From Micromonospora radicis (GTDB lineage: Bacteria; Actinomycetota; Actinomycetes; Mycobacteriales; Micromonosporaceae), in the NCBI RefSeq assembly GCF_003583405.1, contig NZ_QXEC01000002.1, positions 124,001 through 188,000 of the forward strand: 64,000 nucleotides of DNA, in the 5' to 3' direction. Both the position numbers and the translations under genes were made by a program. Positions within the stretch are counted from its first letter, which is position 1. Each line of letters opens with the position of its first letter. Positions 26,281-35,630 of the stretch are shown here, one piece after another. The notes under the pieces are model-generated. The model had not been told where the DNA came from. It saw only the letters and a program-made list of their open reading frames with translations, and ran no database searches.

Positions 26281-26353
26281 GGCCCCGTCGTCTAGCGGCC
26301 CAGGACGCCGCCCTCTCAAGGCGGTAGCGCCGGTTCGAATCCGGTCGGGGCTA
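26281..26353 (+). tRNA. tRNA-Glu (CTC), copy 2
   Basis: Exact duplicate of the tRNA at 26048 over 73 nt; flanks differ. TAGACT at 26232-26237 is a possible -10 box, so this copy is transcribed separately after the terminator of copy 1. Confidence 0.95.
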
Positions 26354-26360
26354 CCACACC

Positions 26361-26391
26361 AGAGCCCGTCTCGCCCCGCGAGACGGGCTCT
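26361..26391 (+). terminator. Terminator after tRNA-Glu copy 2
   Basis: Perfect 13-bp stem AGAGCCCGTCTCG with its complement (26361-26373 with 26379-26391), 5-nt loop, no T-tract. Confidence 0.75.
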
Positions 26392-26540
26392 CCCCTTCCC
26401 CTCCCGCCCCTCCCCGTTCCTTGGCCCCGTTCCTTGGCCCGTTGATCATGAAGTTATTGCCCTCATGTCCGGCGTGTCGTGGTAATCACATCATGATCAA
26501 CGGGGAGGGCGGGGAGGGCGGGGAGGGCGGGGGGGTGGAG
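26392..26540. repeat. Composite element: C-tract, palindrome, G-tract (copy 1)
   Basis: A C-rich stretch (26392-26440) with a doubled CCGTTCCTTGGCC leads into a perfect 14-bp inverted repeat CCCGTTGATCATGA / TCATGATCAACGGG (26438-26451 with 26491-26504, 39-nt loop), then GGGGAGGGC repeated three times (26502-26528) and a run of seven Gs. The G-tract can form a G-quadruplex on the + strand. A similar layout occurs at 54405-54630. It separates the tRNA cluster from the IclR gene. Confidence 0.75.
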
Positions 26541-26547
26541 AGGGTGG

Positions 26548-27234
26548 TCAGAGGCCGGAGAGGCGTTGGCCGGCTCGCACCACGGCCATGGCGTGGCGTT
26601 CGCCGGGGCGGCGGCCCAGGCGTTCGATGGGGCCGGAGATGGAGATGGCGGCGATGACCCGGCCGGTGCGGTCGCGGATGGGGGCGGAGACGCTGGCCAC
26701 GCCGGCCTCGCGTTCGGCGACGCTCTGCGCCCAGCCGCGACGGCGTACCTCGGCGAGGGTGCGGCCGGTGAACTTCGAGCGGGGCAGGAGTGGCATCACC
26801 GCCTCGGGCGGCTCCCAGGCGAGCAGGATCTGCGCCGCCGAGCCGGCGATCATCGGCAGTACCGAGCCCACCGGGACGGTGTCCCGCAGGCCGCTGGCCC
26901 GCTCGGCGGCGGCCACGCAGATTCGTTCGTCGGCCCGGCGTAGGTAGAGCTGGGCGCTTTCGCCGGTGGCGTCGCGGAGCGCGGCCAGCAGTGGCTCGGC
27001 CGCGGTGAGCAGAACGTCCGGCGCCGCGTTGGCCAGCTCGCCCAGCCGGGGGCCGGGACGCCAGCGGCCCTGGGTGTCCCGGACCAGCATCCGATGGATC
27101 TCCAGCGCCTGTGCCAGCCGGTGCGCGGTGGCCCGGGGCAGCTTGGTGCGTTCAACGAGTTCGGCCAGGCTGGCGCCGTCGACACAGGCGGCCAGGATGA
27201 CCACCGCCTTGTCGAGAACGCCGACACCGCTCAT
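26548..27234 (-). CDS. IclR-family regulator of leucine genes (NdgR/LtbR-like)
   Basis: 228 aa. N-terminal winged helix-turn-helix (SGVGVLDKAVVILAA then LAELVERTKLPRATAHRLAQAL, residues about 1-60) and a C-terminal IclR effector domain. Position directly divergent from leuCD, as with NdgR of Streptomyces and LtbR of Corynebacterium, indicates control of leuCD and its own gene; the effector in relatives is leucine- or amino-acid-linked. ATG 27234 is preferred over GTG 27246 because homologues start at MxxSGVGVLDK. Predicted own -10 TAAATT on the minus strand overlaps the leuC promoter region. Confidence 0.92.
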   Translation of the reverse strand: MSGVGVLDKAVVILAACVDGASLAELVERTKLPRATAHRLAQALEIHRMLVRDTQGRWRPGPRLGELANAAPDVLLTAAEPLLAALRDATGESAQLYLRRADERICVAAAERASGLRDTVPVGSVLPMIAGSAAQILLAWEPPEAVMPLLPRSKFTGRTLAEVRRRGWAQSVAEREAGVASVSAPIRDRTGRVIAAISISGPIERLGRRPGERHAMAVVRAGQRLSGL

Positions 27235-27271
27235 ACTGTGTCCCACAAGCCGAAATTTACCTCCCAGAATT

Positions 27272-27277
27272 TAGGAT
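27272..27277 (+). promoter_or_regulatory. Leaderless -10 box of leuC
   Basis: TAGGAT ends 6 nt before ATG 27284. No -35 box is recognisable; AATTTAC/AATTTAGG words at 27254-27276 and the TGTCCCACA at 27238-27246 are candidate IclR contact sites, by position only. Confidence 0.5.
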
Positions 27278-27283
27278 GTCCAG

Positions 27284-28729
27284 ATGGTGGGAGTCACTCC
27301 TGAGCCGAGGACCCTGGCCGAGAAGGTCTGGGACGCGCACGTCGTCCGGTCCGCCGATGGTGAGCCCGATCTGCTCTTCATCGACCTGCACCTGCTGCAC
27401 GAGGTGACCAGCCCGCAGGCCTTCGACGGGCTGCGCCTGGCCGGGCGCCCGGTGCGCCGTACCGACCTCACGCTCGCGACGGAGGATCACAACACCCCGA
27501 CCGGGTACGCGGATCCCTCGTTCCAGCAGCGCCGTGGCGACCTGCTCACCATCGCCGACCCCACCTCCCGTACGCAGATCGAGACGTTGCGCCGCAACTG
27601 CGCCGAGTTCGGCGTGAAGCTGCACCCGCTGGGCGACGAGAACCAGGGCATCGTGCACGTCATCGGCCCGCAGCTCGGGCTGACCCAGCCCGGCATGACG
27701 ATCGTCTGTGGCGACTCGCACACCGCCACCCACGGCGCGTTCGGTGCGCTGGCGTTCGGCATCGGCACCAGCGAGGTCGAGCACGTACTGGCCACCCAGA
27801 CGCTGCCGCAGGCCCGCCCCAAGACGATGGCGGTCACCGTCGACGGCCGGCTCGGCCCCGGTGTCACCGCGAAGGACCTGGTGCTCGCGCTGATCGCCAA
27901 GGTGGGCACCGGCGGCGGACGCGGGCACATCGTGGAGTATCGCGGCGAGGCGATCCGCGCGCTGTCCATGGAAGGCCGGATGACCATCGCCAACATGTCC
28001 ATCGAGTGGGGTGCCAAGGCCGGCATGATCGCGCCGGACGAGACCACCTTCGCGTACCTGAAGGGGCGGCCGAACGCGCCTGCCGGCGCCGACTGGGACG
28101 CCGCGGTCGCGTACTGGCGGACGCTGCCCACCGACGAGGGCGCGACGTTCGACGCCGAAGTGACCCTCGACGCCGCCGAGATCACGCCGTTCGTCACCTG
28201 GGGCACCAACCCGGGTCAGGGCGCGCCGCTGGGCGCCGCGGTGCCGGACCCGGACGACTTCGGCACCGAGCCCGAGCGGGCCGCCGCCCGCCGCGCCCTG
28301 GAGTACATGGACCTGCGGCCCGGTACGCCGCTGCGGGATCTCTCGGTGGACGTGGTCTTCGTCGGCTCCTGCACCAACGGTCGGCTGGAGGACCTGCGGG
28401 CCGCGGCCGACGTGCTGCGCGGTCAGCAGGTCGCCGACGGCGTACGCATGCTGGTGGTGCCCGGCTCCGCCGCCGTCCGGGAGGCGGCCGAGGCCGAGGG
28501 GCTGGACAAGGTCTTCACCGACGCCGGCGCCGAGTGGCGCTTCGCCGGCTGCTCCATGTGCCTGGGGATGAACCCGGACACGCTCTCGCCGGGGCAGCGC
28601 TCCGCCTCCACCTCCAACCGCAACTTCGAGGGCCGCCAGGGCCGGGGTGGCCGTACCCACCTGGTGAGCCCGCCGGTCGCCGCCGCGACCGCCGTGGCCG
28701 GCCGGCTGGCCGCCCCCGCCGATCTGTAG
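27284..28729 (+). CDS. leuC: 3-isopropylmalate dehydratase, large subunit
   Basis: Aconitase-family subunit carrying the 4Fe-4S cluster; with LeuD isomerises 2- to 3-isopropylmalate, and citramalate to 3-methylmalate. 481 aa. Cluster Cys residues are in [12 protein letters not shown] and [12 protein letters not shown]; the [13 protein letters not shown] and [13 protein letters not shown] motifs are canonical. ATG 27284 appears leaderless. leuD follows after 14 bases; the pair is divergent from the IclR gene. Confidence 0.97.
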   Translation: MVGVTPEPRTLAEKVWDAHVVRSADGEPDLLFIDLHLLHEVTSPQAFDGLRLAGRPVRRTDLTLATEDHNTPTGYADPSFQQRRGDLLTIADPTSRTQIETLRRNCAEFGVKLHPLGDENQGIVHVIGPQLGLTQPGMTIVCGDSHTATHGAFGALAFGIGTSEVEHVLATQTLPQARPKTMAVTVDGRLGPGVTAKDLVLALIAKVGTGGGRGHIVEYRGEAIRALSMEGRMTIANMSIEWGAKAGMIAPDETTFAYLKGRPNAPAGADWDAAVAYWRTLPTDEGATFDAEVTLDAAEITPFVTWGTNPGQGAPLGAAVPDPDDFGTEPERAAARRALEYMDLRPGTPLRDLSVDVVFVGSCTNGRLEDLRAAADVLRGQQVADGVRMLVVPGSAAVREAAEAEGLDKVFTDAGAEWRFAGCSMCLGMNPDTLSPGQRSASTSNRNFEGRQGRGGRTHLVSPPVAAATAVAGRLAAPADL

Positions 28730-28743
28730 AAGGGCTGCGACAG

Positions 28744-29331
28744 ATGGACAAGTTCACCGTGCACCGCGGCACCGCCGTCCCGCTGCGTCGGTCCGACGTG
28801 GACACCGACCAGATCATCCCGGCCGTGTACCTCAAGCGGGTGACCCGCACGGGTTTCGCCGACGGGCTGTTCAGTGCGTGGCGCGAGGATCCGGGATTCG
28901 TATTCAACGATGAATCATATTCTGGTGCGTCGATTCTGGTGGCCGGTCCGGAGTTCGGCACCGGGTCGTCGCGGGAGCACGCGGTGTGGGCGCTGCGCGA
29001 CTACGGCTTCCGAGTCGTGATCTCTCCTCGCTTCGGTGACATCTTCCGTGGCAACGCACTCAAGGAAGGTCTCCTGCCAGTCGAGCTGGAATTGAAAGCG
29101 GTCGAAGAAATCTGGGATCTGGTCGAGTCCGACCCGGCTGCCGAGCTGACCGTCGACCTGACTGCCCGACAGGTCCGGGTGGGTGCCTCGAACTGGTCGT
29201 TCCCGCTGGACGACTTCAGCCGGTGGCGGTTGATGGAGGGCTTGGACGACATTGGACTCACCCTCCGCCACGAGGCGCAGATCGGCGCCTTCGAGGCCAC
29301 CCGGTCGGCCTTCCTGCCCCGGGTCGGCTAG
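28744..29331 (+). CDS. leuD: 3-isopropylmalate dehydratase, small subunit
   Basis: 195 aa swivel-domain partner of LeuC. Motifs [16 protein letters not shown] (residues about 18-33), [17 protein letters not shown] (substrate loop) and [15 protein letters not shown] 28744 has GAAGGG 9 nt upstream. Co-transcribed with leuC and followed by a strong terminator. 28895-29110 uses more AT-ending codons than the rest of the gene. Confidence 0.96.
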   Translation: MDKFTVHRGTAVPLRRSDVDTDQIIPAVYLKRVTRTGFADGLFSAWREDPGFVFNDESYSGASILVAGPEFGTGSSREHAVWALRDYGFRVVISPRFGDIFRGNALKEGLLPVELELKAVEEIWDLVESDPAAELTVDLTARQVRVGASNWSFPLDDFSRWRLMEGLDDIGLTLRHEAQIGAFEATRSAFLPRVG

Positions 29332-29356
29332 CCGTTCGCCGCTGTCCGCAGCCGAT

Positions 29357-29389
29357 TTCGCCCCCGCCGGTGCCACCGGCGGGGGCGAA
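29357..29389 (+). terminator. Terminator after leuD
   Basis: Perfect 15-bp stem (29357-29371 with 29375-29389), 3-nt loop, 25 bases past the stop. Confidence 0.8.
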
Positions 29390-29425
29390 TCCGTTACGAC
29401 ACAAGGGCTTTTTTCCACCGAATGT

Positions 29426-29454
29426 TTGTGTCCCGGCAGCACAGGGCATACCGT
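29426..29454 (+). promoter_or_regulatory. Promoter of the HU gene
   Basis: TTGTGT (29426-29431), exactly 17 nt, TACCGT (29449-29454). Start predicted near 29461, about 43 nt before GTG 29504, which has AGGAGGA (29493-29499). Preceded by a T-tract (CTTTTTT at 29409-29414). Confidence 0.6.
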
Positions 29455-29503
29455 GCGCGCAGAATGGCTCGCGTCGAGTCAGTTGCACAATCAGGAGGAA
29501 GTC

Positions 29504-30184
29504 GTGAACAAGGCCGAGCTCATCGAGGCGCTCGCCGTTCGCCTGGGGGACCGGAAGACGGCGACGGCCGCGCTCGACGCGGTCCTCGCTGAGGTCCAGG
29601 CAGCGGTCACCAAGGGCGAGAAAGTGGCGATCACCGGTTTCGGGGCGTTCGAGAAGCGTGTACGGGGGGCCCGAACAGCGCGCAATCCGCGTACCGGCGA
29701 GGCGGTGAAGGTCAAGAAGACCTCCGTGCCGACCTTCCGTCCGGGCGCCGGATTCAAGGAGATGGTGGCCAGCGGCAAGGTGCCGAAGGCCACGGCGGCG
29801 GCAAAGAAGGTCGCCGCGGCCACCGCCAAGACCACCGGTGCCAAGGCGACCACCGCGAAGAAGACGACCGCGACGAAGACGACCGCGACGAAGGCGGCTC
29901 CGGCGAAGAAGACCGCCGCGGCGTCCAAGACCACGGCGGCGACCAAGACCACCGCGGCGAAGAAGACCACGGCGGCGAAGACGGCCACGGCGAAGAAGAC
30001 CGCCACGGCCAAGACGACCGCCACGGCCAAGAGCCCCGCGGCCAAGAAGACCGCCACGAAGAAGGCCGCTCCGGCGAAGAAGACCGCCGCGGCGTCCAAG
30101 ACCACTGCGGCCCGCAAGACCGCGACCGCCAAGAAGGCTCCGGCGAAGAAGGCGCCGGCCAGGAAGGCAGCGACCCGGCGCTGA
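29504..30184 (+). CDS. hup: HU histone-like protein with Lys/Ala-rich tail
   Basis: 226 aa nucleoid protein. Residues 1-90 are a canonical HU domain ([53 protein letters not shown]), which binds and bends DNA as a dimer. Residues about 95-226 are a histone H1-like tail of KKTA, KTTA and APAKK units, as in mycobacterial HupB/MDP1 and Streptomyces HupS; it should bind DNA and RNA without specificity. GTG 29504 follows AGGAGGA. Monocistronic between two terminators. In mycobacteria this gene also lies next to leuD and mutT1. Confidence 0.95.
   Translation: MNKAELIEALAVRLGDRKTATAALDAVLAEVQAAVTKGEKVAITGFGAFEKRVRGARTARNPRTGEAVKVKKTSVPTFRPGAGFKEMVASGKVPKATAAAKKVAAATAKTTGAKATTAKKTTATKTTATKAAPAKKTAAASKTTAATKTTAAKKTTAAKTATAKKTATAKTTATAKSPAAKKTATKKAAPAKKTAAASKTTAARKTATAKKAPAKKAPARKAATRR
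29780..30175 (+). repeat. Tandem codon-repeat region of the HU tail
   Basis: Degenerate units built on AAGAAGACC(G/A)CC and GCGGCGAAG encode the Lys/Ala/Thr tail. A longer unit encoding [15 protein letters not shown] recurs at about 29896-29942 and 30067-30113. Prone to length variation. Confidence 0.8.
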
Positions 30185-30197
30185 GCCGGCCGTACGA

Positions 30198-30230
30198 CGA
30201 GGGCGCCCACCAGCACGGTGGGCGCCCTCG
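30198..30230 (+). terminator. Terminator after the HU gene
   Basis: Perfect 14-bp stem CGAGGGCGCCCACC and complement (30198-30211 with 30217-30230), AGCAC loop. Confidence 0.8.
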
Positions 30231-30327
30231 CCGTGTTCCCGGCCGGACCGCCGGACCCTCGCCCCGTTGACCGGGACACGACGGCGCACCCAGAATCGCC
30301 GCACCACCCCTCGGCGAAAGAGGAACC

Positions 30328-32283
30328 GTGCTGCGTCACCGCCACCTCGCCACCATCACCCTGGCAGTGGGCCTCGTCGTGCTGACCGACGTGCTCCGGG
30401 TCTTCCTGCCGTCGGTCATCACCATCTTCGGGCAGGCCGCGTCGACCCCGGCCGAGCTGCTCGGTGGGTTCGCGCTCGGTTGGTTCGTACTCGCGCTCGC
30501 CGCACCGGCGCTCGTCGGACGTGTCGGCGCCCGCCCCGTCGGTGTCGCTGCGGCGGTCGTGCTGTGCGCCGCCCGGCTCGCCCTCACCGCCGCGCCGGGC
30601 GGTCGGACGCAGCTCTGGCTGGCCACCACCGGCCTGCTGGCCGGGCTGGTGTGGTTGGCCGCCATCGCGGCCCGGATCGCGCAACCGGTACCCGGGTTGA
30701 CGTTGGGGCTCACCGCGGGTGCGCTCGGCCATGGGCTGGTCGGCACGCACGACCTGGTCTGGTGGGGGAGCTGGGAGGCGTGGGCGCTCAGCGTCGTACT
30801 GGTGGCGCTCCTGCTTGTCGGTGAGACGGCGCTCGTCCGCCGCCCGGACACCGGCGACGCGGTCGGGCAATGGCCGGTCGGGCAACGGCCGGTCGGGCAA
30901 CGGCCGACCGGCGACCAGGCGGTGCCGGGGGGCCGAGGCTGGCTGCTCACCGGGCCGGCCCTGCTGTTGGGCGGCATGGTCGCGTTGTCACCGGCGGTCG
31001 CCAGCACCGCCATGTCGTTCTGGTTCGGCGACGCCGGCACCGCCGTACCGCCGCTGTTCGCGTTGGCCCCGCTGGGGGTCGCGGTGGCGCTGTTCGTGCT
31101 CGGCGCGCTGACGCCACCCCGACAGCGGTGGCGTCCGCTGTCACCGGTACTGCTGCTGGCGGGAGCGGTGCTCTTCGGGTACGGGCCGCCGGTGGTGCTC
31201 GGCGTCGCGATGCTGCTGACCGCGGCGGGCCTGGGCGGGTGCCTGGCCCTGACGGCCGGCTCCGGCGAGGCAGCGACCGCCACCCGGCGGGGGTACGCCG
31301 CCCTCGGCGGCATGCTCGTCTTCGCGGTCGGGGCGGTGCTCCACTACGCCGCCTACGACATCGGCTATCCCAACGGATGGCTGCCGGTCCTGGTGGCCGC
31401 CCTGGTCGGCGTCGTCGCGCTGGGTGGCCTCCGCCGGCACCGGCCGGCGGTACCGGCAGCGGTCGCGGATCCCGTCCCGGCCTGGCCGGCGGCCGGGTTG
31501 GCCGCCCTGCTCGCCTTCGTGGCCGCGTTGCTGCACGGGCCGTGGCTGGTGGCGACCAACCGCGACGGGCCACCGGAGCAGGTGCGGCTGGTCGCGTACA
31601 ACATCCGGATGGGCTTCGGCCTGGACGGTCGGCTCGACCTGGCCGGGCTGGAACGCGCGGTCGGCCGCGCCGACGTGGTGGTGCTCAGCGAGGTCGACCG
31701 GGGCTGGCTGCTCAACGGCGGCCACGACACGCTGCACCTGCTCGCCGCCCGGTTGGAGATGCCCTACGTCTTCGCGCCCGCCGCGGGCGCGCTCTGGGGA
31801 GACGCGGTGTTGAGCCGTTGGCCGGTACAGCGGGCGCAGACCCGTCCGCTGCCCGCCGTCGGCGCGCCCACCGGTGCGCAGGCCCTCGGCGTCACCGTCG
31901 ACTTCAGCGAGGGCGTACGGCTGGCGGTGGTCAGCACCCACCTACAGCCGCCGCCCGGCACGGATCCGGTGGTCCAGGCCCGCGCGGTCGCCGAGTTCGC
32001 GATCGCGTACGCCGACGGCGTGCCGCTGGTGGTCGCCGGTGACTTCAACACCGAACCGGGCAACCCGGCGTTCGCCGCGTTCACCGGTGCCGGCCTGGTC
32101 GACGCGTTCGCGGCGGTGCGGCCGCTGGTCACCAGTCCCGCCGACGAACCGGACGAGCAGATCGACCACATCTTCGTCTCGCCGGACCTGGCCACCAGCG
32201 ATCCCGTCGCGGTACGCAGCATCGCCAGCGACCACCTTCCGGTCGCCGTCACCCTCACCCTGCCCACCGCTGCGGGGCAGTGA
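30328..32283 (+). CDS. Polytopic membrane protein fused to an EEP domain
   Basis: 651 aa. Residues about 1-410 hold ten or more hydrophobic helices; residues about 425-645 are an endonuclease/exonuclease/phosphatase domain with VAYNIRMG, LSEVDRG, STHLQPPPG, VAGDFNTEPGNP, QIDHIFV and SDHLPVAV, the full catalytic set. The layout resembles eukaryotic PGAP2-interacting/CWH43 C-terminal proteins, suggesting phospholipid or glycolipid phosphodiester substrates at the membrane; this is inference. GTG 30328 has GAGGAA 5 nt upstream. A loop contains the VGQWP/VGQRP pentapeptide repeat. Second EEP protein of the window. Confidence 0.85.
   Translation: MLRHRHLATITLAVGLVVLTDVLRVFLPSVITIFGQAASTPAELLGGFALGWFVLALAAPALVGRVGARPVGVAAAVVLCAARLALTAAPGGRTQLWLATTGLLAGLVWLAAIAARIAQPVPGLTLGLTAGALGHGLVGTHDLVWWGSWEAWALSVVLVALLLVGETALVRRPDTGDAVGQWPVGQRPVGQRPTGDQAVPGGRGWLLTGPALLLGGMVALSPAVASTAMSFWFGDAGTAVPPLFALAPLGVAVALFVLGALTPPRQRWRPLSPVLLLAGAVLFGYGPPVVLGVAMLLTAAGLGGCLALTAGSGEAATATRRGYAALGGMLVFAVGAVLHYAAYDIGYPNGWLPVLVAALVGVVALGGLRRHRPAVPAAVADPVPAWPAAGLAALLAFVAALLHGPWLVATNRDGPPEQVRLVAYNIRMGFGLDGRLDLAGLERAVGRADVVVLSEVDRGWLLNGGHDTLHLLAARLEMPYVFAPAAGALWGDAVLSRWPVQRAQTRPLPAVGAPTGAQALGVTVDFSEGVRLAVVSTHLQPPPGTDPVVQARAVAEFAIAYADGVPLVVAGDFNTEPGNPAFAAFTGAGLVDAFAAVRPLVTSPADEPDEQIDHIFVSPDLATSDPVAVRSIASDHLPVAVTLTLPTAAGQ
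30861..30905 (+). repeat. Three tandem 15-bp units in a membrane-protein loop
   Basis: GGTCGGGCAA(T/C)GGCC occurs three times in a row and encodes VGQWP-VGQRP-VGQRP in a cytoplasmic or external loop. One base difference among the copies suggests a recent expansion. Confidence 0.85.
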
Positions 32284-32368
32284 CCCCCGGGTCCGCCCGC
32301 CGCTGCCGGCCCTGCCTTAAGGCTGCCTCGCCCTTGCTCGCCTCGCTTGACAGTGTGGTCGGGGTTGC

Positions 32369-33241
32369 TCAGAGGCGGTCGGCGGCGAGTAGCCGGTCGC
32401 CGCTGAAGGCGAGCAGCCAACCCCCGCCCTTGCCGGTCGTGTAGTCGCCGTTCGTCCCGCTCAGCTGCCCCAGGGCACCCGGGATCACCTTGCCCTGGCT
32501 GCACACCGCCACCGGTTCACCGGCCGCGGCCAGGGCGCTCAACCGTCCTGCGGCGGCCAGTACGCACTCGTCGGCCTGCTGACCGGCCAGCGGCTCGTCC
32601 AGGTCGCCGCTCACCTCGATCGGCAGGTCCAGCAGCGCGGCGGCCGGGTCGAGGGTCTGTAGGCACCGGCGCGGCGAGGCGGAGAGCAGTCGGGTCGGCC
32701 GGATCAGCGCGATCAGCGGGGCCAGCGCGTGCGCCTCGGACCAGCCCCGCGGATCCAGCGGGCGGCCCGCGTCCGGGCCGGACCAGGACAACCGGCTGCC
32801 GGCGTGGCCGTGCCGGACCAGCAGCATCGTGGCGGTGACCGGGGGCAGCGCGGCGAACGCGGCCAACACCTCCACGTCGTGCGGGTAGCTGACCAACGCC
32901 ACTGCCTCGTCCACTTCCAGCCAGCGCACCTCGTCGACCTCGGTGCCCGGCTGGAAGCCGCCGGTGCCCACCGCCCGCATCGACCAGTAGTCGACCACCT
33001 TCGGTAGACCCTCGCTGCGGTAGCGGACGCTGGGCAGCCGGACCTCGGGTGCCGCCTGCGCGTCGCTCTCCTCGGCGACCTCCCGTACGGCGGCCAGCAT
33101 CGCGTGCTCGCCCGGCTCCAGCTTGCCCTTCGGCAGCGTCCAGTCCCCGTATCGCGGGCGGTGCACCAGACACACCTGTGGACCGCCGTGCGGTGCCGGT
33201 CGCCAGACCACACCGCCGGCCGCCCGGATCGCCTCGACCAT
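32369..33241 (-). CDS. mutT1: NUDIX hydrolase-histidine phosphatase fusion (MutT1-like)
   Basis: 290 aa, two domains as in mycobacterial MutT1, which removes 8-oxo-(d)GTP and cleaves diadenosine polyphosphates. Residues 1-130: Nudix fold, box GKLEPGEHAMLAAVREVAEES; the usual Gly near the end of the box is Asp. Residues about 138-285: histidine phosphatase with LLVRHGHAG and a late HxxG-less C-terminus. Stop-to-start spacing to ppk is 9 bases, same strand, so the two form an operon. ATG 33241. The fusion allows sequential dephosphorylation to the monophosphate; inferred from the family. Confidence 0.92.
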   Translation of the reverse strand: MVEAIRAAGGVVWRPAPHGGPQVCLVHRPRYGDWTLPKGKLEPGEHAMLAAVREVAEESDAQAAPEVRLPSVRYRSEGLPKVVDYWSMRAVGTGGFQPGTEVDEVRWLEVDEAVALVSYPHDVEVLAAFAALPPVTATMLLVRHGHAGSRLSWSGPDAGRPLDPRGWSEAHALAPLIALIRPTRLLSASPRRCLQTLDPAAALLDLPIEVSGDLDEPLAGQQADECVLAAAGRLSALAAAGEPVAVCSQGKVIPGALGQLSGTNGDYTTGKGGGWLLAFSGDRLLAADRL

Positions 33242-33250
33242 CCGCCCAGC

Positions 33251-35560
33251 CTATGCCCGGGCCGCCGACCCGGCGGTGCTGCCGACCCGACGCAGCAACA
33301 GCTCCTGCAGGTGGGCCTGGGTGGTCCCGGGGGTGCCGGTACGCCGGGTCCAGTTGCCGTCCGGGCCCAGCTCGAACGCGTCGACGTCGGGGCTCATCGC
33401 CGCCGCCAGTACCTCGTCCAGTTCGGCGCGGGCCACCGGGTCGCCGACCTGCACCAGTGCCTCGACCCGCCGGTCCAGGTTGCGGTGCATCAGGTCGGCC
33501 GAGCCGATCCAGAACTCGGCGTCGCCGTTGTTGCCGAACCGGAAGATCCGGGAGTGTTCCAGGAACCGGCCGAGGATCGAGCGGACCCGGATGTTCTCCG
33601 ACAGCCCGGATACCCCGGGGCGCAGCGTGCACATCCCCCGGATGATCAGGTCGACGTGTACGCCGGCCTGGGAGGCCCGGTACAGCGCGTCGGTGATCTC
33701 CTCGTCTACCAGCGCGTTCACCTTGAACTGGACCAGTCCCGGCATGCCGAGGCGGACGTGTGCGATCTCCCGCTCGATCCGGTCGATCAGGCCGCTGCGG
33801 ATGCCCTGCGGTGCCACCAGCAGCCGGCGGAACGCGGTCTGCCGGCTGTAGCCGGTGAGCACGTTGAACAGGTCGGTCAGGTCGGCCCCGATCTCCGGGT
33901 CGGCGGTGAGCATGCCGAAGTCCTCGTACAGCCGGGCCGTCTTGGGGTGGTAGTTGCCGGTACCGATGTGGCAGTAGCGCCGGATCTGGTTGCCCTCCTG
34001 GCGTACCACCAGGGCGGTCTTGCAGTGGGTCTTGAGGCCGACCAGGCCGTACACCACGTGACAGCCGGCCCGCTCCAGGGTGCGCGCCCAGCCGATGTTC
34101 GCCACCTCGTCGAAGCGTGCCTTCAGCTCGACCAGCACCACCACCTGCTTGCCGGCGGCGGCCGCGTCGACCAGCGCGTCCACGATCGGCGAGTCGCCGC
34201 TGGTGCGGTAGAGGGTCTGCTTGATGGCCAGCACGTTCGGGTCGGCCGCGGCCTGCTCGACGAAACGCTGCACGCTGGTGGCGAACGAGTGGTACGGGTG
34301 ATGTACCAGCACGTCCCCGTCGCGCAGGGTGGCGAAGACGCTGCGCGGCACCTCGCCCTCGGTGAGCCGGGGATGGGTCGCCGGGACGAAGGGCGGATCC
34401 TTCAGGTCGGGTCGGTCGGCCTCGCCGTACAGCTGCCACAGCGCGGACAGGTCGAGCAGACCACGGACCCGCAGTACGTCCTGGGTGTCCATGTCCAGCT
34501 CGCGGATCAGCAGTTCCAGCATGTGATCGGAGATGGAGGCGGCCACCTCCAGCCGGACCGGTGGCCCGAACCGGCGGCGGGCCAACTCCCGTTCGAGGGC
34601 CTGGAGCAGGTCCTCGTCGCGGTCCTCGTCGACCTCCACCTCGGCGTTGCGGGTGACCCGGAACAGGTGGCACTCGACCACCTGCATGCCGGAGAAGAGC
34701 TGACCGAGGTGGACGGAGATGAGGTCCTCCACCGGCAGCATCCGGACCCCGGGCTGGTCCCGGTCGACCCGGACGAACCGGGGCACGTTGTTCGGCACCT
34801 TGACCCGGGCGAACAGCTCCGGCCCACCGTCCGGGTCGCGTACCGAGACGGCCAGGTTGAGCGAACGCCCCGAGATGTACGGGAAGGGGTGGGCCGGGTC
34901 GACGGCGAGCGGGGTGAGCACCGGGAAGATCTGCTCGCGGAAGTAGGTACGCAGCCGCTCCCGCTCGACGTCGCCGAGGTCGGACCAGCGCAGTAGCCGG
35001 ATGCCCTCGGCGGCCAGCCCCGGCAGCACGTCGTCGACGAAGCAGCTGGCGTGCCGGGTGACCAGGGTGGCGGCCTTCTCCGCGATCAGGTCCAGCTGGG
35101 TCCGCAGCGGCATGCCGTCGCCACCGCGTACCGGCAGGCCGGCGGAGAGCCGGCGCTTGAGCCCGGCCACCCGCACCATGTAGAACTCGTCCAGGTTGCT
35201 GGCGAAGATGGCCAGGAACTTGGCCCGCTCCAGCAGCGGGGTGCCGGGGTCCTCGGCCAGGGCCAACACCCGGGCGTTGAAGTCGAGCCAGGACAGCTCC
35301 CGGTTGAGGAACCGGTCCTCGGGCAGTGGCCGGCTCGGGGCGGGCTCTTCGGGCTCCGCCGGTGGGCCCGGTGCGGCCGTCGGGTCCAGCACTTCGTCCA
35401 GCCCGGCGGAGGCGGCGGCGGGGTCGGTGCCGGCCACGTCGTCCGGGGTCGGTCGGCCGGACCGGAACCGACCGTCGGTGCCGCGCGGGCGGTCACCGTT
35501 GCGGCTGGTGGTGTCATCGGTGCCGGCGGGACTGTCGGGGCGTTCGCGAGGGGTGCTCAC
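33251..35560 (-). CDS. ppk: Polyphosphate kinase 1
   Basis: Makes inorganic polyphosphate from ATP reversibly. 769 aa: an acidic/Pro-rich disordered N-terminal extension (1-80), then the PPK N, middle and two C-terminal domains beginning near [13 protein letters not shown]. Both active His segments are present, [13 protein letters not shown] and [22 protein letters not shown]-site residues are in [20 protein letters not shown] 35560 is the only start upstream of the homology with a plausible context, but ribosome binding is weak. Operon with mutT1 downstream. Confidence 0.96.
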   Translation of the reverse strand: MSTPRERPDSPAGTDDTTSRNGDRPRGTDGRFRSGRPTPDDVAGTDPAAASAGLDEVLDPTAAPGPPAEPEEPAPSRPLPEDRFLNRELSWLDFNARVLALAEDPGTPLLERAKFLAIFASNLDEFYMVRVAGLKRRLSAGLPVRGGDGMPLRTQLDLIAEKAATLVTRHASCFVDDVLPGLAAEGIRLLRWSDLGDVERERLRTYFREQIFPVLTPLAVDPAHPFPYISGRSLNLAVSVRDPDGGPELFARVKVPNNVPRFVRVDRDQPGVRMLPVEDLISVHLGQLFSGMQVVECHLFRVTRNAEVEVDEDRDEDLLQALERELARRRFGPPVRLEVAASISDHMLELLIRELDMDTQDVLRVRGLLDLSALWQLYGEADRPDLKDPPFVPATHPRLTEGEVPRSVFATLRDGDVLVHHPYHSFATSVQRFVEQAAADPNVLAIKQTLYRTSGDSPIVDALVDAAAAGKQVVVLVELKARFDEVANIGWARTLERAGCHVVYGLVGLKTHCKTALVVRQEGNQIRRYCHIGTGNYHPKTARLYEDFGMLTADPEIGADLTDLFNVLTGYSRQTAFRRLLVAPQGIRSGLIDRIEREIAHVRLGMPGLVQFKVNALVDEEITDALYRASQAGVHVDLIIRGMCTLRPGVSGLSENIRVRSILGRFLEHSRIFRFGNNGDAEFWIGSADLMHRNLDRRVEALVQVGDPVARAELDEVLAAAMSPDVDAFELGPDGNWTRRTGTPGTTQAHLQELLLRRVGSTAGSAARA

Positions 35561-35630
35561 CCGCTCATAATCACCCGATCCGGGTTAACGCAAAATGAAC
35601 TTCGGCTGGGTGGTCAGGACATCGTCGTTG

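Noticed and set aside
26048..26353. Integration (att) site at the duplicated tRNA-Glu genes
   Set aside because: No integrase, no foreign genes and no partial tRNA-end repeat beyond the complete second tRNA.
29780..30175. CRISPR-like repetition
   Set aside because: Repeats are short coding units without regular unique spacers; they encode the HU tail.
29838..30824. Plus-strand Pro/Arg-rich frame of 328 codons overlapping the HU tail
   Set aside because: Alternate-frame product of the Lys/Ala repeat DNA; the HU frame has promoter, ribosome-binding site and homology.
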